This document shows, piece by piece, positions 1-4,898 of a stretch of 5,432 bases of DNA; the first letter of the stretch is position 1, and each line of letters starts with the position of its first letter. A program made the translations under genes and the position numbers. A model generated the notes under the pieces. The model saw only the letters and a program-made list of their open reading frames with translations, was not told where the DNA came from and ran no database searches. Where the stretch lies: contig JACRAA010000341.1 in assembly GCA_016213595.1 (NCBI GenBank), positions 1 through 5,432 on the forward strand, given 5' to 3'. Source of the stretch: Actinomycetota bacterium. GTDB lineage: Bacteria > Actinomycetota > Actinomycetes > Propionibacteriales > Propionibacteriaceae.

Positions 1-1575
1 TACGGGGTCGGTGATGGACGGGATGTGGATGCCCACCATGTACGTGTCCCAGTCGAAGGACGCGGAGTCGAACCCCCAGGTGGGCAGGTCGTGGGGGTGC
101 AGCGACCTGTGCAGCGCCAAGGTCCGGTCGTCGACGAAGTGGAGCTCCGACTGGAGGTACTCCGAGTAGAGCGAGAGGTACTTGCGGAGGAACGTCAGCT
201 GGCTGCCGCCCCGGTCGAGCCTCGCCGCGAGGCTGCGCGTGGTCGCGCTGCGGGGGACGAACGTGAGGGCACGCTCGGCCACGCGGTGGAGCACCTCGGT
301 CGCCTGGAGGAGGCGCTGGACCGGTGCGGCACCGGGAAACTCCCACAGCGCGAGCTTCGCCGACTGCTGCCCGTTCCCGTACGGGTGCTCCGAGAAGTAG
401 CGGTGCACGTGCTCGAAGATGCCGCGGAACGTCAGCGGGTTCCGGGCGCCGGACGCCGAGTGGTAGTACTCGGGGGCTCCGACCTCCGGCTCTGTGGCGC
501 AGACGGCGAGGATCGCGTTGACGACCATGTCGCACGGGATGATGTCGATGACGGCGTCCGGGGACGCGGGGAACTCCGGGAGGCTCCCCCGCCCGTAGGC
601 GAGGATGATCGGGTCGGCCATCTTGAAGCCCTCGATCCAGCCCGGGTAGGGGTGGACCAGGCTGGACTCGACGATCGCGGGCCTGACGACGGAGACCTTG
701 ATGTCCCTGCCCACGTCGGCGACGACTCGCTCCCCCATGGCCTTCGCGAACGTGTACACGTCCGTCCAGCCGAGCGAGCGGGCACGCTCCGTACCGGCGG
801 CGACCAGCTGCGCGGTGACCCACTCCTTGCGCCGTACCTCGGTGTCCTCGGCGGTGGTCAGGAAGCCCGCCTGACGGTGCAGCCTCTCGGCCTGCTTGCG
901 CAGCTTGGTGAGCTGGGAGGCTGTGCGCGACTGTGCCTCGATGAGGTCCTTCATCGCGAGCGCGGCCCGCATCTCCGCCTCGTAGTCGACGTCGTGGGAG
1001 TGGGCCGCCTCGGGGATGGCGCCTCGTCGACGACCTGCCGTGTAGGCGGTGGAGACGTGGACGTAGTGCGGGACCCGCTCCAGCCCGTGGGGTCCGCTCA
1101 CCGACTCGATGAGCCGGGTGAGGAGGGCCTTCGTCCCGACCACGTTCGTGAGGAACGCCTGGTCGATCGGCGGGTCGAACGAGACGTCGCCCGCGCAGTG
1201 GAGCAGGACGTCGATGTCGCGGGGCAGCTCCGGCACGTGAGGGAGGTCGCCCTCGATGACCTGGATCCGCGCGTCGACGAGCTGCTCGGCACCGCCCGCC
1301 GCCTCTCGGACGCCCGTGAAGATCTTCTTCTTGACCAGTGACACCACTCGCTCGCGGGCAGTCGTGGAGCCCTTGCGCCGGACGAGGACCCCCACCTTCG
1401 TGTCGGGCAGCTCGGTGAGCACCTTCCACAGGATCTGCTCGCCGATGAAGCCCGTGACACCCGTCATCACGATCTTCTTGCCGGCGAGGAGGTCGGCCAG
1501 CCTCCCGGTGAGCAGGGGCGGCGGGTCGGTCGGGATGTGGTCCGACCTGAACGCCGCGGCCGGTACTGCCGTCAC
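1..1575 (-). CDS. Fatty acyl-CoA reductase-like extended SDR protein (3' end outside window)
   Basis: From GTG at 1575 the minus strand stays open for 525 codons to the left edge. The protein resembles fatty acyl-CoA reductases (NAD-binding_4 domain plus C-terminal FAR_C-type region), which reduce activated fatty acids to aldehydes or alcohols with NADPH. Seen: the Rossmann motif TGVTGFIG (38-45) behind a short N-terminal extension; GDLPHV (109-114); HCAGDVSFD (126-134); VHVSTAYTAG with active-site Ser175/Thr176; YTFAKAMGE with Tyr274 and Lys278 of the YxxxK motif; and VVRPAIVESSLVHPYPGWIEG (296 onward), typical of the family. DIIPCDMVVNAIL and the later region to about residue 505 fit the C-terminal domain. 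A charged, Gln/Arg-rich, probably helical insertion lies at about 195-262. The length suggests the gene ends soon after the edge, though fusion to another domain cannot be excluded. It is coupled to priA by GTGA and GGGGAG. The substrate is uncertain; another lipid or polyketide carboxyl reductase is possible. Confidence 0.85.
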   Translation of the reverse strand, partial: MTAVPAAAFRSDHIPTDPPPLLTGRLADLLAGKKIVMTGVTGFIGEQILWKVLTELPDTKVGVLVRRKGSTTARERVVSLVKKKIFTGVREAAGGAEQLVDARIQVIEGDLPHVPELPRDIDVLLHCAGDVSFDPPIDQAFLTNVVGTKALLTRLIESVSGPHGLERVPHYVHVSTAYTAGRRRGAIPEAAHSHDVDYEAEMRAALAMKDLIEAQSRTASQLTKLRKQAERLHRQAGFLTTAEDTEVRRKEWVTAQLVAAGTERARSLGWTDVYTFAKAMGERVVADVGRDIKVSVVRPAIVESSLVHPYPGWIEGFKMADPIILAYGRGSLPEFPASPDAVIDIIPCDMVVNAILAVCATEPEVGAPEYYHSASGARNPLTFRGIFEHVHRYFSEHPYGNGQQSAKLALWEFPGAAPVQRLLQATEVLHRVAERALTFVPRSATTRSLAARLDRGGSQLTFLRKYLSLYSEYLQSELHFVDDRTLALHRSLHPHDLPTWGFDSASFDWDTYMVGIHIPSITDPV

Positions 1576-2315
1576 TGGGCGCTCCCCACGTGGCTGCGCG
1601 TCACAGCGAGCGCCTCGGGCAGGGTGAAGCTCCCCACGTACAGCGCCGTGCCGATGATCGCGCCCTCCACGCCCGCGGGTACGAGGTCGGTGAGCGCACG
1701 CAGGTCGTCGAGGGACGAGATGCCGCCCGAGGCCACGACCTTCGCGTCGGTACGGCCACAGATCTCCCTGAGCAGCTCGAGGTTGGGGCCCGTCAGCATC
1801 CCGTCGCTGGCCACGTCGGTGACGACGAAGCGTGCGCAGCCGGCGTCGCTGAGCCTCGCCAGCGTCTCGTACACGTCACCGCCCTCACGCGTCCAGCCGC
1901 GCGCCGCGAGCCTGGTGCCTCGGACGTCGAGGCCGATGGCCACGCGGTCGCCGTACGAGGCGATGACGTCGACGCACCACTCGGGGTTCTCCAGCGCGGC
2001 CGTACCGATGTTCACACGACGGCACCCCGTCGCCAGCGCCCGCTCAAGGGTCGCGTCGTCCCGGATGCCGCCGGAGAGCTCGACCTGTACGTTCATCGCG
2101 CCGACGATCTCAGCGATGACCTCTGCGTTCGAGCCGCGGCCGAACGCCGCGTCGAGGTCGACGAGATGGATCCACTCCGCCCCCTCGCTCTGCCAGCGTT
2201 GCGCCGCCGCAAGGGGCTCGCCGAACACCTTCTCGGACCCGGCCACCCCTTGCACCAGCTGGACGGCCTGGCCGTTCTGCACGTCGACGGCGGGCAACAG
2301 TACGAGCGACTCCAC
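1572..2315 (-). CDS. priA: Phosphoribosyl isomerase A (PriA; HisA, probably also TrpF activity)
   Basis: A (beta/alpha)8-barrel isomerase of 247 residues. HisA converts ProFAR to PRFAR, the substrate of HisF/HisH; the actinobacterial form PriA also isomerises phosphoribosyl anthranilate for tryptophan synthesis, replacing TrpF. Visible features: LLPAVDV with catalytic Asp11; GAEWIHLVDLDAAFGRGSN (45-63), nearly identical to the M. tuberculosis protein as I recall it; VELSGGIRDD (78-87), an N-terminal half phosphate-binding loop; GLDV with Asp130; DVASDGMLTGPN with Asp171 as general acid; and ASGGIS (195-200) and EGAIIGTALY (217-226) for the second phosphate. Arg139 and Trp141 in ARGW match Arg143 and Trp145 of M. 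tuberculosis PriA, residues tied to dual specificity. The loop before them is about four residues shorter than in that protein. The start is GTG at 2315; the next residues align with other PriA N-termini. The TGA stop overlaps the GTG of the following reductase gene. Confidence 0.95.
   Translation of the reverse strand: MESLVLLPAVDVQNGQAVQLVQGVAGSEKVFGEPLAAAQRWQSEGAEWIHLVDLDAAFGRGSNAEVIAEIVGAMNVQVELSGGIRDDATLERALATGCRRVNIGTAALENPEWCVDVIASYGDRVAIGLDVRGTRLAARGWTREGGDVYETLARLSDAGCARFVVTDVASDGMLTGPNLELLREICGRTDAKVVASGGISSLDDLRALTDLVPAGVEGAIIGTALYVGSFTLPEALAVTRSHVGSAQ
1582..1587 (-). promoter_or_regulatory. Ribosome binding site of the reductase gene
   Basis: GGGGAG lies within the last codons of priA, six bases before the GTG at 1575-1573. 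Together with the GTGA overlap it supports this start over the in-frame ATG at codon 37, which would remove the first beta strand of the Rossmann fold. Confidence 0.75.
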
Positions 2316-2322
2316 GCCGGAA

Positions 2323-2326
2323 CCCT
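2323..2326 (-). promoter_or_regulatory. Ribosome binding site of hisA, overlapping the small ORF stop
   Basis: AGGG, within GGGTAGGG, ends seven bases before the hisA GTG at 2315-2313. Its A and first G belong to the TAG stop of the 48-codon ORF, so ribosomes ending there would stop on top of this site. It is weaker than the AGGAGG before hisC. Confidence 0.5.
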
Positions 2327-2471
2327 ACCCGAGGTGGACGAGGCCGCCCAGCGAAGCGAGCGCCCTGGGCCGGTCGATCTGGGTCAGCACCAGGGACGAC
2401 GCGGCGCGGACGGGTCGCGGGTGGACCGACTCCCGCGTCGACGTGGATATGGGCAGCTCGGGCGTGTCCAT
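2325..2471 (-). CDS. Probable small gene of 48 codons between hisH and hisA, unknown function
   Basis: The hisH-hisA gap is the only sizeable non-overlapping spacer in the cluster, and this ORF fills most of it. It runs from ATG at 2471 to TAG at 2327-2325, begins MDTPELPISTST and ends ASLGGLVHLG. GGGAG lies nine bases before the ATG. I counted G or C at the third position of 44 of 47 codons after the start, with lower values at positions one (about 70%) and two (about 57%), the pattern of real high-GC coding DNA. The stop lies nine bases before the hisA GTG, so the hisA ribosome site overlaps the end of this ORF. I recognise no domain; the peptide is basic and Ser/Arg/Leu-rich, without an obvious signal peptide or membrane segment. 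It could be a leader for hisA, a decayed gene, or chance. The frame also runs open upstream into hisH, but the site at 2471 is the best start. Confidence 0.45.
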   Translation of the reverse strand: MDTPELPISTSTRESVHPRPVRAASSLVLTQIDRPRALASLGGLVHLG

Positions 2472-2511
2472 CGACCCCGACTCCCGTGGCGCTGTGGTTA
2501 TGAGGCGGCGT

Positions 2512-3138
2512 CTACAGCGTCGCCAGCCAGTTGCGCAGCAGGCGCCCACCCGCCGCACCGGACTTCTCGGGGTGGAACTGCGTGGACCAGACGTTGCCCC
2601 ACTCCACGGCCGCGACGAAGTCGGCCTCCTCGTGCCTGGTCCACGTGGCCTGCGCGTCGACCGGGAGGTCGGCCTGCGACAAGGCGGCGTACGAGTGGAC
2701 GAAGTAGAACCTCTCGCCCGTCACGCCCTCGAACATGCGCGTCCCGGGCGGGGTACGCACCTCGTTCCAGCCCATGTGGGGCAGGCGGACCGCGTCGAGC
2801 TGTGTCACCAGGCCTGGGTACACCCCGCACCCCTCCACCACCTCGCCGTGCTCGTCACCGCGTGCGAAGAGGACCTGGTGCCCGACGCAGATGCCGAGGA
2901 CCGGCCGTGCCGCCGCCACCCGGTCGGCGATGATCCGGTCCCCGCCCACCGCGACCAGCCCCGACATGCAGGCGCCGAACGCACCGACTCCCGGCACGAC
3001 GAGCCCGTCCGCCGAGGACGCCGTCGCCGGGTCGGCGGTGAGGATGACCTCGGCGCCGGCCTCGGCGAGCGCCCGCGTCGCCGAGTGGAGGTTCCCCGAG
3101 CCGTAGTCGAGGACCGCCACGCGTGGTGACACCGTCAC
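2512..3138 (-). CDS. hisH: Imidazole glycerol phosphate synthase, glutamine amidotransferase subunit HisH
   Basis: A class I glutamine amidotransferase of 208 residues, normal for HisH. It hydrolyses glutamine and passes ammonia to HisF, which forms imidazoleglycerol phosphate and AICAR from PRFAR. The protein shows VLDYGSGNLHS (9-19), the PGVGAF loop (49-54) that helps form the oxyanion hole, the nucleophile Cys84 in GICVGHQ, HMGWN (121-125), YFVHSYA (145-151), and the His189/Glu191 pair in QFHPEKS. The catalytic triad is complete. Most HisH proteins I recall have Met after the GICxG motif (GMQ); here it is His (GHQ), as in several other amidotransferases. The start is GTG at 3138, in a GTGA overlap with the hisB stop, with AAGGG about six bases upstream. 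Its partner HisF is not in the window. It ends with TAG, followed by 40 bases before the next likely start. Confidence 0.96.
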   Translation of the reverse strand: MTVSPRVAVLDYGSGNLHSATRALAEAGAEVILTADPATASSADGLVVPGVGAFGACMSGLVAVGGDRIIADRVAAARPVLGICVGHQVLFARGDEHGEVVEGCGVYPGLVTQLDAVRLPHMGWNEVRTPPGTRMFEGVTGERFYFVHSYAALSQADLPVDAQATWTRHEEADFVAAVEWGNVWSTQFHPEKSGAAGGRLLRNWLATL

Positions 3139-3746
3139 AGGGCGCCCTTGGTGGAAGGGACGCCTGTCACCCTCGGGTCCGGCTCGACCGCTGCCCGGAG
3201 CGCCCGAGCCAGCGCCTTGTACTGCGCCTCGGCGATGTGGTGCGGGTCACGGCCCGCGATGAGCGTGAGGTGGACGCACAGGCCCGCGTTCATCGCGAGG
3301 GACTCCACGACGTGGCGCGTCATCGATCCCGCGTACGCGACGCCCGAGCCTGCGATGCGGACGAACTCGTACCCGGCTGGCTCGCCCGAGCACACGACGT
3401 ACGGACGCCCGGCGACGTCGACGACGCAGGAGGCGAGCGCCTCGTCGAGCGGGACGACAGCGTCGCCGAACCGCCGGATGCCCAACTTGTCGCCCAGCGC
3501 CTCGCGGATGGCCTGGCCAAGCGCGATCGCGGTGTCCTCCACGCTGTGGTGACCGTCGATGTGGACGTCGCCGGTCGTCGTGACCGTCATGTCGATGAGC
3601 GAGTGGCGGCTCAGGGCGGTGAGCATGTGGTCGTAGAAGCCGACGCCGGTGGAGATCGTCGACGTGCCCGTACCGTCGAGGTCGATCTCGACGGACACGC
3701 TCGACTCGCTGGTGGTCCGCTCGACCTTGGCACGGCGGCTGCTCAT
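3135..3746 (-). CDS. hisB: Imidazoleglycerol-phosphate dehydratase HisB
   Basis: A monofunctional dehydratase of 203 residues, the usual size when no phosphatase domain is fused. It removes water from imidazoleglycerol phosphate to give imidazole-acetol phosphate, the substrate of HisC; the family works as a 24-mer with manganese sites formed between subunits. The two-fold repeated metal-binding pattern is visible: GFYDHML with His40; HHSVEDTAI with His66, His67, Glu70 and Asp71; DVAGRP (110-115); MTRHVVESLA with His145 and Glu148; and GRDPHHIAEAQYKALARALR with His169, His170, Glu173 and Lys177. The ATG at 3746 is chosen because GGAGG lies seven bases upstream and the next residues (RAKVERTTSESSVSVEIDLDGTG) fit the family's N-terminus; the ATGs in the upstream repeat units are out of frame. 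The TGA stop overlaps the hisH GTG. The phosphatase for histidinol phosphate must be encoded elsewhere. Confidence 0.97.
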   Translation of the reverse strand: MSSRRAKVERTTSESSVSVEIDLDGTGTSTISTGVGFYDHMLTALSRHSLIDMTVTTTGDVHIDGHHSVEDTAIALGQAIREALGDKLGIRRFGDAVVPLDEALASCVVDVAGRPYVVCSGEPAGYEFVRIAGSGVAYAGSMTRHVVESLAMNAGLCVHLTLIAGRDPHHIAEAQYKALARALRAAVEPDPRVTGVPSTKGAL

Positions 3747-3766
3747 GACTCCCCCTCCATGCTCAT
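3743..3766 (-). other. Seven-codon mini-ORF 2, linking mini-ORF 1 to hisB
   Basis: The ATG at 3766-3764 overlaps the stop of mini-ORF 1 (ATGA), and its own TGA (3745-3743) overlaps the ATG of hisB in the same way. It encodes the same peptide, MSMEGES; it differs from mini-ORF 1 only by a synonymous Glu codon (GAG against GAA). GGAGGGGG stands before its ATG. Translation and any role are inferred from layout only. Confidence 0.4.
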
Positions 3767-3786
3767 GATTCCCCCTCCATGCTCAT
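3763..3786 (-). other. Seven-codon mini-ORF 1, start overlapping the hisC stop
   Basis: The ATG at 3786-3784 overlaps the hisC TGA (3785-3783) by the ATGA rule and opens a frame reading MSMEGES, closed by TGA at 3765-3763. GGAAGGGG, a Shine-Dalgarno-like sequence in the last hisC codons, precedes it. It is a product of the 20-bp repeat. It may be a translational stepping stone toward hisB rather than a gene with a working peptide. That it is translated is inference. Confidence 0.4.
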
Positions 3787-4898
3787 GACTCCCCTTCCAG
3801 GCGTGGCGCCCCCTCGGCGAGCACCTCCGCGAACGCGGCGTAGAACCGCTCCATCTCCTCCGGCGTGCCCGCGGACACGCGCAGGTAGCCTGCGGGACCC
3901 GTCTCCCGGACCAGCACCCCCCGGTCCAGCAGCCGCTGCCACACATCATGCCGGTCGGCGAACCGTCCGAACAGGCAGAAGTTCGCGTCGGACGGCACGA
4001 CCTCGACACCCATCGACGGCAGCCGTACCAGCGCCTCGTCCCGGACCCGGCGCAGCACGTCGACCTGGCCGAGCATCTCGTCGGCGTTCTGCAGGGCGAC
4101 CAGGGCCAGCGCCTGCGACTGGGAGGAGAGGTGGTACGGCAGGCGGACGATGCGCATCGCGTCGACCACCGCCGGGTTGGCGGCCAGGTAGCCCAGCCGT
4201 CCGCCGGCGAACGCGAACGCCTTGCTCATCGTCCGGCTCACGATCAGGTTCCCGTGCTCGGGGAGCAGGTCCAGGGCCGTCTGCTCGGGGTGGCTCGCGA
4301 ACTCCTGGTACGCCTCGTCGATGACGACCATGGCGTCGGTTCCGCTCACCACCTCCCGGATCACGTCGTGGGGGGTCGCCGTGCCGGTCGGGTTGTTCGG
4401 CGTGGTGATCACGACGACGGTGGGCTCGTGCGCGGCGACGGCGTCGAGGACGAGGCCCGCGTCGAGGGTGAAGTCGTCCCGGCGAGGCACCGTCACGTAC
4501 GGCGTCAGGGTGTTGCGCGCGTACTCCGGGTACATGGAGTACGTGGGGGTGAAGGACAGGACCTTCCGGCCCGGCCCACCGAACGCGCTCAGCACGTGCA
4601 CCATGACCTCGTTCGAGCCGTTCGCCGCCCACACCATCTCGGGACGGACACCGTGGCCGAGGTAGGCGGCCAGGCCGCACCGGAGCGCCCACGCTTCGCG
4701 GTCGGGGTAGCGGTTCACGCCCCCGGCAGTGGCGATCACGGCGTCGGCCATCTCGCGACGGACCTTCTCGGACGGCGGGAAGGGGTTCTCGTTGACGTTG
4801 AGGCGGACCGGGACGTCGAGCTGCGGCGCGCCGTACGGGGTCTCGCCGACCAGCTCCGGGCGCAGCGGAAGCTCCTCGAGCGTGACGTCGGCCCTCAT
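3783..4898 (-). CDS. hisC: Histidinol-phosphate aminotransferase HisC
   Basis: This is a PLP-dependent fold-type I aminotransferase of 371 residues, a usual length for HisC. It interconverts imidazole-acetol phosphate plus glutamate and histidinol phosphate plus 2-oxoglutarate, in the cytoplasm as a homodimer. Visible motifs in order: N-terminal substrate loop LNVNENPFPP (33-42); NRYPD with Tyr64, the residue that reaches the partner subunit's active site; AANGSNEV (91-98) for cofactor phosphate; TPNNPTG (166-172) with the PLP-contacting Asn; IDEAY (193-197) with Asp194 and Tyr197; SRTMSKAFAFAGGRLGY with Schiff-base Lys226; and YLRVSAGTPEE with Arg340 for the substrate carboxylate/phosphate side. 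No key residue is missing. The ATG start is set by an AGGAGG five bases upstream and overlaps the hisD stop (ATGA). Its TGA stop lies in the first copy of a 20-bp repeat leading to hisB. HisC-family enzymes can also act on aromatic amino acids, but the his context makes histidine the main role. Confidence 0.97.
   Translation of the reverse strand: MRADVTLEELPLRPELVGETPYGAPQLDVPVRLNVNENPFPPSEKVRREMADAVIATAGGVNRYPDREAWALRCGLAAYLGHGVRPEMVWAANGSNEVMVHVLSAFGGPGRKVLSFTPTYSMYPEYARNTLTPYVTVPRRDDFTLDAGLVLDAVAAHEPTVVVITTPNNPTGTATPHDVIREVVSGTDAMVVIDEAYQEFASHPEQTALDLLPEHGNLIVSRTMSKAFAFAGGRLGYLAANPAVVDAMRIVRLPYHLSSQSQALALVALQNADEMLGQVDVLRRVRDEALVRLPSMGVEVVPSDANFCLFGRFADRHDVWQRLLDRGVLVRETGPAGYLRVSAGTPEEMERFYAAFAEVLAEGAPRLEGES

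Larger units (their letters stand above)
3741..3800 (-). repeat. Three tandem 20-bp units carrying RBS, ATG and TGA at the hisC/hisB junction
   Basis: On the plus strand the three adjacent 20-bp units are GCTCATGACTCCCCCTCCAT (3741-3760), GCTCATGATTCCCCCTCCAT (3761-3780) and GCTCATGACTCCCCTTCCAG (3781-3800). Units 1 and 2 differ at one base; units 1 and 3 differ at two. Read on the coding (minus) strand, units 1 and 2 contain GGAGGGGGA then ATGA, which is a Shine-Dalgarno sequence, a start codon and an overlapping TGA stop; unit 3 has the weaker GGAAGGGGA. Unit 3 holds the last codons and stop of hisC, and unit 1 holds the true start of hisB. Removing two units would restore an ordinary ATGA overlap between hisC and hisB, so the array looks like an expansion of that junction. 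The 20-bp period is not a multiple of three, so each ATG is in a different frame. Confidence 0.93.

Noticed and set aside
25..1341. A 438-codon plus-strand open frame opposite the reductase gene
   Set aside because: It is antisense to a continuous 525-codon frame with clear SDR motifs. Its translation is the low-complexity Arg/Val/Asp/Gly-rich type expected opposite high-GC genes, with no recognisable domain.
2346..2370. Inverted repeat GCCCAG/CTGGGC with a 13-base loop in the hisH-priA spacer, as a possible terminator
   Set aside because: The stem is only six base pairs, the loop is long, no T-run follows on the minus strand, and it falls inside the coding-like 48-codon frame.
2426..2486. 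A 10-bp direct repeat (CCGACTCCCG at 2426-2435 and 2477-2486)
   Set aside because: Two short copies 51 bases apart in G+C-rich DNA are plausible by chance, and the flanks do not match. No dyad symmetry or promoter elements accompany them.
1537..3129. A 530-codon plus-strand open frame across priA, the spacer and hisH
   Set aside because: It runs opposite well-identified genes, and its product shows no family motif. The length is explained by the rarity of stop codons in high-GC DNA.
3139..3148. The palindrome AGGGCGCCCT just before the hisH start
   Set aside because: It has no loop, so it cannot fold as a useful hairpin, and it is explained by the last hisB codons plus the ribosome site.
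3743..4009. An 88-codon minus-strand frame ending in the same peptide as the mini-ORFs
   Set aside because: Most of it lies in another frame inside hisC and is Arg/Ser-rich shadow sequence. Only its last codons coincide with mini-ORF 2, which has its own start.
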